Part shown: positions 23,314 through 35,859 of the stretch, piece after piece
How the letters are laid out: each line of letters starts with the position of its first letter
Numbering within the stretch: position 1 is the stretch's first letter
DNA from: Medicago truncatula
Taxonomy: Eukaryota; Streptophyta; Magnoliopsida; Fabales; Fabaceae
Assembly (NCBI RefSeq): GCF_003473485.1
Contig: NC_053045.1
Span: forward strand, 27,192,494 to 27,256,493
Direction of reading: 5' to 3'
Length of the DNA: 64,000 nt
Position numbers and translations under genes: made by a program
Notes under the pieces: generated by a model
What the model was told of the DNA's origin: nothing
The model's input: the letters and a program-made list of their open reading frames with translations, nothing else
The model's database searches: none

Positions 23314-23424
23314 TCTAATATTGTTATTTGTCAATAAAGTAAAACTTTTTTTTTTTTTATCAAGCTAAGTAGTCTAGTGGATGCAATATCCCTAAAACTG
23401 AGATAAGCTCTACTTAACAGTTTA

Positions 23425-23682
23425 CTCCCTCCGTCCCTAAATAAATGACCTGTTTGACAATATATATTATTGACTTGACGTACTTTGACCATATTTTTCT
23501 ACTAATTCACAAAGATAAATAATATCATGTAAGATGTTGTTGGATTCGTCTCGATGAATATTTTTAAAATATTAAATTTTCATAATTTTTTTTGGTAGAG
23601 AATTGAAGATATTAAAGATAAAATATATGCATTGGTACATGTGTCGAAGTCAACTAGGTCATCTATTGAGGGACGGAGCGAG
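23425..23682. mobile_element. Stowaway MITE upstream of the LEA_2 gene
   Basis: 258 bp. It starts CTCCCTCCGTCCCTAAATAAATGACCT and ends with its inverse (AGGTCATCTATTGAGGGACGGAGCGAG), flanked by TA at 23423-23424 and 23683-23684. Its right end is 312 bp upstream of the LEA_2 start codon. Confidence 0.92.
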
Positions 23683-23772
23683 TATGAAAAATTAATCTTT
23701 TCATATGGAATTAAAAGAAGGAAGAAAGTCCAAAATTTTCCATTATATGAACTGAACATTGACCACGAACTG

Positions 23773-23778
23773 CACGTG
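23773..23778. promoter_or_regulatory. G-box / ABRE-like CACGTG
   Basis: A perfect CACGTG core lies 217 bp upstream of the LEA_2 start codon, between the MITE and the gene. Such cores bind bZIP or bHLH factors and are common in ABA-responsive promoters. A role here is inference from position only. Confidence 0.35.
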
Positions 23779-23994
23779 TTATTCTTGAAAAACACCTCAA
23801 ACGCATTATCCTTAATTTCATCCTTTCTCCGTCCATTCTTTTCTTCCTCCTTTTTCCAATACAACTATTCCTTTTGCCTCTCATAGTCATAGTCGGTGCA
23901 ATGACCACAATAATAACCATATAACAACAACACTATCACACACAAAATTCATATCCACATCCATCACAATCTCATACTCAAAATTAATCTTTTC

Positions 23995-24558
23995 ATGGAA
24001 GATAAAAAGAAGTCACAATGGAGCTGGACATCAGCAATAATAGGAGCAGCATCAGCAGTAGCAGCAACATCAATTCTCTCAGCAAAACCAAAAGACCCAA
24101 CATTTCATCTCATCTCCATCAACTTCACTTCCTTAAAACCAAGCCTCCCCGTCGTAGACGCAGAAGTTCTTTTAACCGTCCATGTCACCAATCCAAACAT
24201 AGCTCCAATTAACTACTCATCAACAACCATGTCAATTTTCTACGAAGGTTCTCTCCTCGGTTCAGCTCCGGTCCAAGCCGGGTCTCAGCCACCGAGGTCA
24301 TGTCAGTTACTGAGACTTCCTGCCCGGCTTAAAGCTCTTCGGCTCGCGAAACACGCGAGCCGAGTAATGTCTGACGTGGCGAAAAGGGAGATGGTTCTTG
24401 ATGCAGCTGTTGATATTGCTGGCACCGCTAGAGTTTTGTGGTGGGACCATAAGTTTAAAGTGAGAGTTAATAGTCATATTACTGTTGATCCTGTTTTTCT
24501 TGATGTTATTGATCAGGAGAATACTGCACAACTTGAACTCTTTGGCTCAGGTCGGTGA
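23995..24558 (+). CDS. LEA_2 (Water-stress/NHL-type) family protein
   Basis: Single exon, 187 residues. A short charged start (MEDKKKSQ) is followed by a hydrophobic segment at about residues 10-30 (WSWTSAIIGAASAVAATSIL), a likely membrane anchor or signal. An LEA_2 domain follows at roughly 55-160: AEVLLTVHVTNPNIAPINYS, a mid-domain YEGSLLGSAPV and FKVRVNSHITVDP. The family folds as a beta-sandwich seen in LEA14-like desiccation proteins and in NDR1/HIN1-like membrane proteins of stress and defence. The short N-terminal anchor favours the NHL-like membrane branch, but the precise role is unknown. An ABRE-like core is 217 bp upstream and a Stowaway MITE 312 bp upstream. Alternative starts are unlikely, because the frame is closed just before the ATG. 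Confidence 0.88.
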   Translation: MEDKKKSQWSWTSAIIGAASAVAATSILSAKPKDPTFHLISINFTSLKPSLPVVDAEVLLTVHVTNPNIAPINYSSTTMSIFYEGSLLGSAPVQAGSQPPRSCQLLRLPARLKALRLAKHASRVMSDVAKREMVLDAAVDIAGTARVLWWDHKFKVRVNSHITVDPVFLDVIDQENTAQLELFGSGR

Positions 24559-26179
24559 ATAGATTGCGTGCACATTTCATTATTTTACTAATTAAGCTTA
24601 GAAAAAGTTGGTGTGGTTTGTTAGGTTTGGGAAATTGGAATTGCACCTAACGTCACGTTTTGATTTTGTTTTATTTTCAGCAAGAATTGAGAATCAAACA
24701 AAAAGTAATTGAAAGTTGTCCTGTTTTTATTGTTTTGTGCTTCTCAAGTTTGAATTGTAGGTTGAGTAAACAATAATTTTAGTAGTAGCTGAGAATACAA
24801 GAATTGTGATTATACAAGTAATTAATAGTTATGAGCTAATGGCCTTACTTCTCTATTCCATAATTTGTTTGATTATTTCGCATAAATTGAAAAAGAATAA
24901 TAATGTCAAGTTGATGATGATGAAATATTATTGTCTTTATCAACAAAGAAATATCATTATGTTGATGTAATCACCCAAATAGAATCGAATTTGATACCTT
25001 GAGAATGAGCATACTCCAACCATGCCAACCCAAGTGGGTTATATATGTATTTGTAGGATGATTTTATGTAAATGTGGCGTACCTTTGAGGTGTTTCGGCT
25101 CGATAATGAGCCACGTGTCGATGACTTGACGAAACTCTTTAATTCATGGGATAATAGATGACTTCTCTACTCGTATTAACCTAGATTTTGCGTGATCACA
25201 TTTTTGACTTAGATGATTAGTGTTGCACGGTTGCATTGTCATGTGTAGTTAAATGTTATGTTGATCCATATTTGTTGTGTTGAAGATTGTGCATTCGAAT
25301 TTTCATATTTAACTCATTTTATCTTTGAGTATAATAACTCACCTTCATTTGTTTCTCATGTGGGTGCTTGCACATCGATTATGCAAGTAGATGATGAGTT
25401 GGCAGGTGAAGGTGAAGGTGAAGATGAAACTGAAGCAGAAGCTGAGAAGTGAACAACATATTGCGTTAGCATTATATTTTGTTATTTGTATGTTATGTCA
25501 CTGTGATTGATTGATTGACTTCTTGAGATATTTTAGGATCGACTATGAGATTATGTGACATTTTAAGTCTAGATTCTAACTCGTTGATTGTTATTTATTT
25601 TTGTAATTGATTACATGACTTCTTTATTTCAAAAGTTTGTAAATGAACCAAATTTGACTATGTTTTCACTATGTTTTACTGTTTGAAATGCTTTTGGGGT
25701 GAATGGTGTTACAACGGCCCGTAGTATAGAGCTGTAAGGGAAGTTTTGGTAGCGACTTTACAAGCATTGAGGTTGAGTTAAGATACTTGATTGGAGATTG
25801 ATCTTATCTGATATATTTTTTTATTTGAAAATATGTTCGCATGTATGATCATCACTATGATTTATGAGTAGAAGCAGAAGATTGAAAAGTAATTATGAGT
25901 AATCATGGGATTATTTGTTATAAATGTTTCATGTTAGAATATTAGAGACCTCTGCAGATGATGTGATGTGCTGAAGGTAGTGTTTGTTTACTGAATAATG
26001 GAGTAATCTAACCATTTTTCTTTGACAATTTCTCCCTTATGTCAGGGAAGTCCTTAACCTCCATTAGTTGTTTTGCCATCGATCACTATTGTTCGATGCT
26101 CGAAACTTCATCTGTAAAAACTATCAGAATGGTTCTCCTCATGTGATACATGACCTCACCTCGAGTAGTAGGAGGATGG

Positions 26180-26530
26180 GCTGAGCAAACAGACTAAAAT
26201 CTGAGTATGAAATAGAAGCATTACAATTCATATAAAGAGGATCCTCTTTCGAAGGTCAGGGCAATAGAGAGACTGGCAAAGCTCCCTAACTTCATCAGCA
26301 GAAGAACTCCCTAAAGGTTAAAGAAGCCCAGCTTGACCTCCTTCCCGAAGAGAGGCAGACTGAATCCTATTTCGGCTATAACGGTCTGTATTACTATGTT
26401 CTCATACGTAGGAATACCTCCGTTAGCCGGCTTTTGTAGTAAATTCTATTTGTTCTTCGCCACTGTGTTGTGGGGCTTACTTCCTATCTCCACTGTGTAA
26501 AACTTTCAAACGAGTGATAGTTTCAACATT
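26180..26530. other. Possible mitochondrial DNA insertion (NUMT)
   Basis: The sequence (e.g. CTTCCCGAAGAGAGGCAGAC, CAGGGCAATAGAGAGACTGG) has a base composition and texture unlike the AT-rich flanks and reminiscent of plant mitochondrial intergenic DNA. There is no coding sequence. This is pattern recognition only; a search of a legume mitogenome would decide. Confidence 0.3.
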
Positions 26531-27764
26531 AACTTTCAAAATTCCTAGGCCCACCATTTGATTATTCATATCGGCTGCCTTGCTTGAGAGGAAGACTAAA
26601 TGCTCAAGTTTTGTTGAAACGAGATGCACACATAAATAAGCTTTATGATGGTCCTTCCTTGGACTTGCCTATCAACAACTCAAGTGGTGAAATTCCTATT
26701 GAGCATAGGTTATACTTATATCATTTCTGTCAGTTCTGAACTCTTGTAGATCCCAACTTTGGGATAACTAGTCTGTTCAATTTTTGGCAGTCCAAACATT
26801 ATATAACAAGTGAAGCTCACAAGTTCTTCCTGTTTTCCTTAATAATGATTTCTCCTCCCTTGTTTGGATATGAATTATTCTTATAACTCACAATCCACAT
26901 AAAGTGTGTGTGTATTCCGTTATTTAATTGGAATACACAATCTTGGGAAAGTACATCATAATTAACCTTCTTCCTTGGTACTGAAAGTACATCATAAATT
27001 GAGATTTTTATTCACAAGGCCATTCATTCATATTTAACTTGGTTAATGTACTTCCCTTTAATAAAAAGTCATCCTAAAAGTTAAGCTATTTGAAACAACC
27101 AACACCAATCAGAAAACGAACTCTTCAAACTAACTGAAACAAAAAGCAAAACTAATATCTATATAACTCCTAATATTCATCCTCAAGATGGAAAATGAAT
27201 ATTTAACAATCCCATCTTGGACTGAAATTTATAAAATAAAAGAGATGGTTTAAGAGACTTTGTAAAAAAATTAGTATTTAAGTTTAGGCCTAAAGGCAGT
27301 TTTGGTTCCTCTCTATTATGTCAAAACTGCAATTTTGGTTTGTCACTTGTAATTGTGCAATTTTGATTCTCACTTGAGAAATTTTGACCAATCTATGTGA
27401 TTTTGACATCCAATTTTATGACGTTAGAATATATTAGATGATGTGATATAAAACGAACAACCTAATTGCTTAGAGTCTTAAAAAACAAGGTGTTAAATTA
27501 GGTTCTGATCAAGCATGTATAATCAAAAGAAGATCGATTAAAATAGAGATGTGTTATTTGAACAACCAATTGTGTGACAACTTTTGAGACAAACATAAAT
27601 TTACAAAGAAAATTAGGTATCAACACGAAAATCAAAATAATATAAAGAGAAATTAATAATATAATCTGAGTTTAAGAGAGATTGTTGTCACAAAATAATT
27701 GTACAAATATCATTTCTCATTAAAATAATACATATAGTGAATAATTTATTGTCGAATCATCAAA

Positions 27765-27900
27765 TTGGATGGACGAGGAATGACATTTCTACAATTAAAT
27801 GCAAATATAATCAAATTGGATGGACGAGGAATGATATTTGTCATTAAAATTGGATGGATGAGGAATGATATTTGTATAATTTATTGTCGAATCATCAAAT
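27765..27900. repeat. Imperfect short tandem repeat
   Basis: Three copies of an ~36-50-bp unit containing ATTGGATGGACGAGGAATGA and ATTTGT. The outer parts also repeat TTATTGTCGAATCATCAAATTG (~27745 and ~27883). Confidence 0.7.
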
Positions 27901-28190
27901 TGACCAAAATTATTCTATACATATAATGAATAATTAAAAATAGAATGATCAAAATTGCATTTAAATCTATAATTCATGCGTGTTGTTTGCTTTTTGTTTT
28001 AAAAAAGAATATGAAATTCGATTCGAGTAGTTATAACAAAAAGACATGCTTTGCTAAAAAAATCACAATATTGACCATTTCCCTCCAACTCCACTTTCCC
28101 CGCAAAAACAATAATAAAAATTGACCATTTCCTCAACAAAATCATCACATTCTTTTTTCTTATTTTCTTATTCCAAGAACAAGAAAACCC

Positions 28191-28227
28191 CTTCTTCTTC
28201 TTCTTCTTCTTCTTCTTCTTCTTCTTC
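28191..28227 (+). repeat. (TTC)n microsatellite in the RopGAP leader
   Basis: About twelve TTC units immediately before the start codon, so probably in the 5' UTR. Pyrimidine-rich leader repeats are common in plants. Length variation between accessions is likely. Confidence 0.85.
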
Positions 28228-28231
28228 ATCC

Positions 28232-30933
28232 ATGGCTGAAGTTCTACACTCTTCTGATCCCATTCACATTCACACTACCGACCAAGAACAACAACAACAA
28301 TCATCACCACCCTCTTCTTCATCTTCTTCCTTTTCTTCTTTATCAGTAGCAGTAAACAAGAGTTTTTCTACTGTCACCGACTGCGAGGCAGAGGAGATCA
28401 CTGTAACAGAGAGGGCAAAGACAGAGCAAGAGTTATCCTTTTTGGCCATTCTTGTGACCCTTTTCAGGAAATCCCTAGTTTCTTGCGCCAGTGATGCTTC
28501 TGCCATGGAAATTGGTCACCCTACTAATGTGCGCCATCTTGCACATGTCACCTTTGATAGGTTTAATGGTTTCTTGGGTTTGCCTCTTGAGCTTGTACCT
28601 CAAGTCCCCACTACACCTCCCAGTGCTAGGTAGGTTTGTTGCTACATTGTTCTTATCATGTTCTTGTCTTTTACTTGTTGCCAAATTTTATGAAGTACTG
28701 ACACCAGACACGCCACTGACACGCGTTGATGTCGTGTCGGTGTCGGACACCGGCCACATCCTCCACTATAGAGCAAATTTTAAATTTTAAATTTTCAATC
28801 ATTCGTATCTTGTGTCATAAGTCATTGGTAGTAATTATTTTTGAATCAAGCTGTTAAGCTCAAATGGTTAATGAGTTTCACTGAAAGTCGAATTGATTGG
28901 AGTAACTGAGTTTGAACTTTTATTGGAACAACTATTGTTAAGACAAAAAAAAAAAGCTTTCTATGGTTAAATCTTGTAAATTTTCTTCTATAGTTGATTA
29001 CTGTTTTAGTAATTTTATTTTGTTCATTGAGATTCACATTGGTACTTAATGATTTGACTGTGTGTGTGTGTGTGTGTGGTATTATCTATGGATACATTTA
29101 TTGGATTGCATGATGATTTTTTCTTTTTAGAGTTTGGACAATTGACACTGTTATGTATATTACTTGCAAATGTTATAATGCACAATTAGGTTTTGCTTTG
29201 AAATTCCAAAGCTCTGAGAGCTTTGTACAATATTTTGTTGTTAATAATTTAATGGAATGTGTGAATTTTGGTAAATTCTTTTGTTTTGATTTTTCACATA
29301 TGTAGTGCAACTGTTTTTGGAGTTTCAACGGAATCCATGAAACTATCATATGACAGAAGAGGGAACATTGTACCAACGATTTTACTACTAATCCAAGAAC
29401 ACTTGTATGCTCAAGGAGGATTACAGGTTCATTGTCTACAATCTTTACTAACTTCTCTTCTATTTGTCAGAAGCAACAACATATGTAGATATAGACACCG
29501 ACACAACACAACACTGACATGGACATGTAGATTGTAGACATCAGTAATAGTTTAAGAAAATGAAAGTGATTGAATGTCTACATGTATCGGTGTTGTGTCA
29601 AACGTAAGACACGCCTTTAATCTGAAGTGTCATCTACATAGCCAACAACAGAAAACTGCACCAAAATTCACCACTCTATATGCAATTGGTCAAAAATTCA
29701 TTTTACAAATGACTATTTATATGTTCCTGCTTGGTTAAATATTTTACAATTGACTTAAACAATATGCAGGCAGAGGGAATTTTCAGAATTAATGCAGACA
29801 ATAGACAAGAGGAATATCTTAGGGATCAATTAAATAAAGGAGTGGTCCCAGAAGACATTGATGTACATTGTTTGGCAGGATTGATTAAGGTATTACAATG
29901 AAGACGATATGTTACATGGTAACATCATGCTGTGAAATACTACTTGTGCTATTGCATTATCATTTTATACGTTTTTGTCTATGCACTTTTCTATTGCGCT
30001 TAATTGCGTATCTATTTTATCACATCTAATGTGTAATATTAGTTTTAATATTATGTACTTGATGTAAGTTTTGATAATTTAATTTGGTGTTCGTGTATTC
30101 TTGAAGGCTTGGTTTAGGGAGTTACCAAGAGGTGTTCTGGATTCTTTATCTCCAGAGCAGGTAATGACTTGTCAGACAGAAGAAGATTGCGCCGAACTGA
30201 TGAGTCAGTTACCTCATACCGAAGCTTCACTTTTGAACTGGACTATCAATCTGATGGCTGATGTTGTACAAGAGGAGCATCTGAATAAGATGAATGCACG
30301 CAACATTGCCATGGTTTTTGCACCAAACATGACTCGGGTTAGTTTCTATATGTTTTTTATTCTTTAGGAATTGCAAGAAGGAGGAATACACACACATTGA
30401 TATACTATACTAGTCTTGTACTCTTATTATATTTTGACCTTACTAATTTATTATATTACATTTGGAAAACAAATTGAAATCTATTTCTTTTAGGAAGTAT
30501 ATAAAGCACTAGCAAAGACACTGACACGTCGACACTACTAACAATTTTGAGAAAATAGAAGTAATTAAATGTAAACTAATGTGTCAGTGTTCAACATGTG
30601 GGTCCTACATATTTTCTGCAATATTTCATTTGAAAATGGCCGTGTTTGTGACAATGTGTTTAACTAGTAAAGATTCCAACTTATCTATCTGATGAGTAAA
30701 GCTGATTGCAGATGGCAGACCCTTTGACTGCATTCATGTATGCAGTTCAAGTGATGAACTTTTTGAAGACACTTGTATCAATGACACTGAAGGAAAGGAA
30801 TGATTCTGATGTAGAATCATCACCTGAATTTTATATAGAGCCATTTGATGAGAATGAGGAACATAGTCATTGTAACTCCTTCCAGCAAGATGTTGCAACA
30901 GAAAATGAAATGCTAAGCAATGAAGCAATTTGA
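28232..30933 (+). CDS. Rho/ROP GTPase-activating protein with CRIB motif (RopGAP)
   Basis: Five exons: 28232-28629, 29306-29426, 29770-29889, 30107-30337, 30712-30933; 363 residues, all GT-AG and in frame. The N terminus is Ser/Gln-rich and low-complexity. A CRIB motif lies at about 92-110 (MEIGHPTNVRHLAHVTFDRF), which binds active ROP. The RhoGAP domain covers about 132-305: VFGVSTESM, then the arginine finger in EGIFRINADN (R179), LKxxFREL-like KAWFRELPRGVL, and ARNIAMVFAPNMTR. CRIB followed by RhoGAP is the plant RopGAP arrangement; these proteins switch off ROP GTPases at the plasma membrane in polar growth, defence and low-oxygen signalling. The C-terminal tail (~310-363) is acidic and variable. 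I chose the ATG at 28232 rather than an in-frame upstream ATG at 28121, because the latter would translate the (TTC)n repeat as poly-Ser. Confidence 0.95.
28850..28945 (+). repeat. Possible SINE remnant in RopGAP intron 1
   Basis: GCTCAAATGGTTAATGAGTTTC resembles a tRNA-type A box, followed ~45 bp later by a weak B-box-like ACTGAGTTTGAACTTT and a short poly(A). It is strongly diverged and no target duplication was resolved. Confidence 0.35.
29060..29078. repeat. (GT)n microsatellite
   Basis: About nine GT units in RopGAP intron 1. Confidence 0.9.
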
Positions 30934-31989
30934 GTTGCATCGATTCAAGATCAGAGTGGATAAGAAGCCTGGAAATGAAAAAAAAAAAAAACATCATTGT
31001 GCTGGAATGTAAATTGATTCTTTTCTGGCATTATATGTTTGTTTGACTTGTCTTTAATTTGCAACTTGCAAGTTGCAAGGACAAGATTTTGAAGTGGTTC
31101 AGTTTTATTGTCTTTTTCATTTGTTTGACCTGTCTGATTTTAAGAAATGGAAGTATGATCAACACTAGCATTGTAAAGAAATAAATTCAGAGTATTGAAG
31201 GTGTTGTGTATGTGTATGAGTTGCATTATTCTGAGGTTTATGCTGTAGAAAATAAATTCAGATTAGTTCAGTCTTAATTTGATTATGTCATCGCTTATGC
31301 AAATTAACGTGAAGAGGGAAATCAATTATGGTATACTAATAATACATAATGATTATTTCATTATGCTATGCTTAATTTGGGGGACCGGAATGGTGCACTC
31401 TTGCCCATTATGATGGAAAATTTGAGGTTTGAAGCTCCGCAGCTGTTAACCGCCAATGGAAAATAACCACATCGGTAGTTAACTATCGTCGGTTACTCTC
31501 CACGGCAGTTAACTGTGAATGGAGTTATTTTCGTAAAATACTGGTGTTTCTTAGCTAATATTGAAGTGGGAACAACAATTTTCTTTTATAAAACATGTTT
31601 TTTGATTCCCTTATTTAAAAAGTCAACAAATTTTTTGGTCCCCCTCCCCTCAGAATGATGTGGCAGGCTCATTAATGCCATGTAAGCGTGCTATTTGACG
31701 GAATAGATTTATGCCAAGCCCTTGCCAATGATGGATTTGGCGAGACAATTACTCCTGTCATACACACTTTATCCCATTTCGCCTTGTTGATTTTTCTTCC
31801 TCCTCGTTCTTTCCCCTAATGGCTTAAATGTTTTGATTCAAGTATTTTTAATGTGGTTCATACATTTACTAAGAAAGCACTCCGTCCATCATTATTATAA
31901 ACAAAAAATATTTATAAGGTTCCTTCAATAATTGATCTATCTGATCTATAAAAAACCACTTTTAAGGTTCATTCAATAACTAATGTTTT

Positions 31990-32049
<60 letters not shown>

Positions 32050-33494
32050 TTATTAAATGAACCATAAAAATAGTTTTTTTGGCGTGTAATAGTGACCAGA
32101 GGTTGTATGAACTTAAGCATTAACTAGACCCCGACCCTCGCGATGCACGGGTTTGTTTCGATTTTCATATATAAGCATCAGGTTGACTATATTATTAGTT
32201 GTCAACATGTTTAATTGTATTATGTATAACATTTCAATAAAGACTACAATGAGCAAAACACACCAAAGTTGGAACTCGTCATACAAAATCTAAGCAATGA
32301 GCAAAATTTAAACAATGAGCTAATTAAATAGTTCAAAATATACATCAAAGGAAAAAAGTTACTGTATAAAGTTAGTATGAGAAACATATCAAGTGATTCA
32401 ACCATAGAAGCCTATAAGATCACCCACATTTTCATTTTTCAAAACATATGTTGAAGGAAAAAGGGGAAGAAATGGATGAAAACCGTAGACTTTTGGGTTT
32501 AGATTGCGAAGGAGAAAGGAGAAAAAAGGGTTCGAAACCGTTTGGAAAGAAAGGAAAATAAATTAATTGGTTTTTTGAAAAGGGAGTTTAATATTGAATA
32601 TCATGTAGTGGAAGCCAAATGATAGCATAAAAATAGCAAGTGCTTGGTGGTTAAAATGCTTTGAAGTAACCAACATAGCATGGGTGTGAAACTCTGGAGG
32701 GGTTTTTTTTCATAAATATTTTTTAAACCCCTCAAAAAAGGGCAGGATAAATTTAATGGCATATGCAAAAACCAATCTGATATGTGTATTGCTTTTCATA
32801 AAAAATAGCACATTTTTCGTTAGGATTATTTTATTTATTTATTATATGTGTTTAATTTCTTGTTTGTGTGTTTGATTTGGAATTAGTGGATGTTTAGGAC
32901 TAAAGGTATTTTAGTCACTCGATGAGTGAGGGCATTTTATTAATCTTAGAGTTGAAGAGTATTTTAGTGTTTTAATGTGAACAGTTATGTTTACTAAGAT
33001 TAGTAGTAACTTGAGGTAATTATTCTGAGATGGTAATTAATGAGATGTTTTAATGAGTTAAGTGAGTAGTAACTTTTTAATTAAGTAGTAAGAGTTACTA
33101 GGCCCAATGGAAATGAGGGTAATGATGAGCGTCTAAATGAGGGTTTAACCATAATCTTGAAATCACACATATTTGACTTTGTTATTTTGAATTTTATGAC
33201 TCTTGCGACTCAATGGAAATGATTATATGGAAAAGGACTAATTTTGGACACAAAATGATTTTGGGTAGAATTTGTTAAACAACAAAATGAAACAAGAAAT
33301 TTGTGGAAAGATTAGAAAATGGAGCGCCACACTCTCTTCTAATCCAAGAAGGAATGATAAGCCAAAGGTAGAGGATCGCCACAAGAAACGTGGTTTCTTG
33401 ATAAGATCAAAATTTGGTCCAATCCAGAACCAAAAGAGCAATTCTCACAATTGCACAAAGTGTAAAATTTAATAAAGTTCTTCTATCTTACAAC
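30934..33494. other. Intergenic, no gene; simple repeats
   Basis: RopGAP 3' UTR, then AT-rich sequence. A lone Stowaway-like end (CACTCCGTCCATCATTATTATAAAC, ~31880) precedes a long (TA)n run. Near 32130 the string CCCTCGCGATGCACGGGTTTG resembles a repeat end seen again at ~63900 (GACCCGTGCG). No supportable coding region. Confidence 0.5.
31992..32047. repeat. (TA)n microsatellite
   Basis: About 27 TA units. The sequences just outside (CATTCAATAACTAATG... and ...TTAGTTATTAAATGAACC) are inverted copies, so the repeat sits at the loop of a foldback structure. Confidence 0.95.
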
Positions 33495-34476
33495 GGTCCG
33501 TTTGGTGCGTATGATAGGATAAAAAACTGGATAGGAATAGCATATGAAAGTGATAGGATAGACACTTATCATAGCATACGTTTGGTTCACGCATGATAAG
33601 AAGTTTGATAGCATTGCTTTATCATTTCATGTGTTTGATACACACCTGACAAGGATATGATAACATAAAAATTATATTTAATAACAATTTTCTTTGAAAA
33701 ACAAATATTATTTTCTTAAAAAAAATCCATAAAAAACAATAATAAGTGCTGAAACAATGAATTGCAGCATCTCTACCAAAAAATACAATGAATTGCATAG
33801 TTTTTTTTTCACAAACCCAAATGAGTAAAACAAGTTTCTCAATAGAAACAATGAATTGCCTTCTGATGAAATAGAATCCGTGAATCGTGAATTCCATCCT
33901 ATTTCACTAATTGTTTGCATAAAGTGTTCATTACAATTGATTACAGACCCAAATGTTAACCGCCGTGTACAAGTGGAAACAAATCAAACCAAGAAAACAG
34001 ACAAATCAAACCAAAAAATCAAATAACCGAAACAACCTAGTTTCAATTACAGGGAGGAAGAAGGAACAAAAAGTTTGAAGGAATAAATTGGGAATACAAA
34101 CAAAGGGTTTTGTTCTGGAAAAAGTTAGGAGCACAAAAATTTGGTTCAGATTTAGCATGTGTAAAGAGAGAGAGGAAAAAGGAAGGCACGATGGGAGAGA
34201 GGAAGAGGGAGATGGTTGGAGTTGTAGAGAATATGGAGAAGAGGAAACATCTTGGATTTTGATTTTGAAAGAGAAGATATGCGTGTTCCGTTTGTTTATT
34301 CCTATCTTGTTGCTAATCCACCAAAAACTAAGGACAAAAATAATAAAGGATGAGTAGGATAGGATTAGAAATAGGTTTAATTTATCATATCATGTTGGTG
34401 CACCAAACAATAGATTGGATCAGGATAGGATAATTTTATCATATCATGTCTCTCTATCATGTGCACCAAACGGACC
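33495..34476. mobile_element. Terminal-inverted-repeat element, ~0.98 kb
   Basis: Left end GGTCCGTTTGGTGCGTATGATAGGATAA and right end the inverse, ATGTGCACCAAACGGACC, with ATGATAGGATA-type subrepeats in both arms. ACAA occurs just outside each end, but the target duplication is ambiguous. The ends recall PIF/Harbinger elements. The purine-rich interior has no transposase. Confidence 0.6.
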
Positions 34477-34499
34477 ACAAGAGTTACACGCCTCCTTTT

Positions 34500-34660
34500 G
34501 ATGAATCAAGAGTGGCAATTTTTTCTTATAAGGACAAAGTTCAATTAGGCATCCCTCAAGAGTAAAGAAACACCTCAATTTTTTCTTGAAAGTGGCAATT
34601 TTTTTCTTTTGATGAATCAAGAGTAAAGAAACACCTCAAGAGAAAACTAGGTATCCCGAA
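34500..34660. repeat. Imperfect direct repeats
   Basis: TTTTGATGAATCAAGAGT and AGAGTAAAGAAACACCTCAA each occur twice, interleaved with AGTGGCAATTTTTTTC copies. This is a locally shuffled tandem duplication. Confidence 0.6.
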
Positions 34661-35859
34661 TAGGTTTGCACCCCTAAGAAATGCCAGTCATATGCATCTT
34701 CTCATAAAATATTATTAAAAAGGGAAAGATGAGAGAGAGAGAGAGATGCATGTATGGGCTACACCAAAGCCTTAAATGAAGGCAGCAAAAAACAAAAAAA
34801 AAAGATCGGTTACCTAAAAAAACTAAAATTAGGAAGTCCAAAACGGTCTATGAGGGTAAAGTCTCCCATCAAACAATACCACTAATAGATAATTGAAAGT
34901 AACACACTTGTTAAGAATATTAATTATTATTTTTTACAAATGTGATAGTTATTACATGATAGAGAGAATATGTAGAAATGTATCAATAAACTAGCACCTC
35001 TTTGACGAAAAAAAGATCAATTAAAACTATATTGAAAATTGAAAATGACACTCTTTTTGACATATTTGTTTTTTTGCAAATGTGACAATTATTATGTGAT
35101 CAAATCCAAATTTATTATTTTTGATGATATAATGAATGGTGTGAAATTAATACACTCAATTTATTGTAAAGAAAACAACTTTATTTAATAACATTTTCTT
35201 GATAAATAAATAAATGTAGAGAAAAAAAACATTTTTATTTATTATAAGGAAGATGCTAACAAGGAATTTGTTAGAAAAAATAAATATTACAATTGTTTTT
35301 TTTTTAAGTAAAAGTAAAAATTAGGAAAGTCGAAATTTCATTAATAATAGTGACACTAATTTACAATATTACAACTGTTTCATGTTAGATTGAAACTCTG
35401 CCCATTGATGTTATAAAATCAAGATCTACCCTTTGAGCTGATATATCAGAAATACCATTTAATAAATTATAATAGAAGGAAAAATCTTTTACCATTGTAG
35501 CAATGATTCTCAATTTTGCAATAGTCACATTATTATTACAATGGATTAACATAGCTCGCAACAATTTATTTTACCACAAGGGGGTCTCATTTAGCAAACA
35601 TCTTTAACAACTTTCTTTTTCATTAGTTTTCTTTAGTGTTTTCATCTCAGATTCCATAGTGGAATGAGTCAATATGGATTGTTTCTTAGTTTTTCAAGAA
35701 ATAGCTCCTCTGGTGATGTTCAATGTGTAGCCACTTGTGGCATAAGAATCATCTGATAAGATGTTCCTATTTGTATTAATGCACCCTTCAAATACAATAG
35801 GATACCTATTATGATAATATTGTTGGGTATTTGTATTGGCTACATTATTGCTAAAACAA

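Larger units (their letters stand above)
24559..28120. other. Gene-free interval between LEA_2 and RopGAP
   Basis: No gene is supported. A 64-codon open frame at 25258-25452 ends in an EGEGEDETEAEAE run but has no homologue I recognise. A stretch at ~26180-26530 with more balanced base composition resembles organellar DNA. A GGATGGACGAGGAATGAYATTTGT unit is repeated three times at 27765-27870. Confidence 0.5.

Noticed and set aside
25258-25452. 64-codon frame ending in an acidic run
   Set aside because: Low complexity, no splice partners that extend it to a known protein.
28121-28231. Upstream in-frame start for RopGAP
   Set aside because: It would translate the (TTC)n leader repeat into poly-Ser; the ATG at 28232 is the expected start for the family.
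34088-34357. 89-codon charged frame
   Set aside because: Purine-rich interior of a transposable element.
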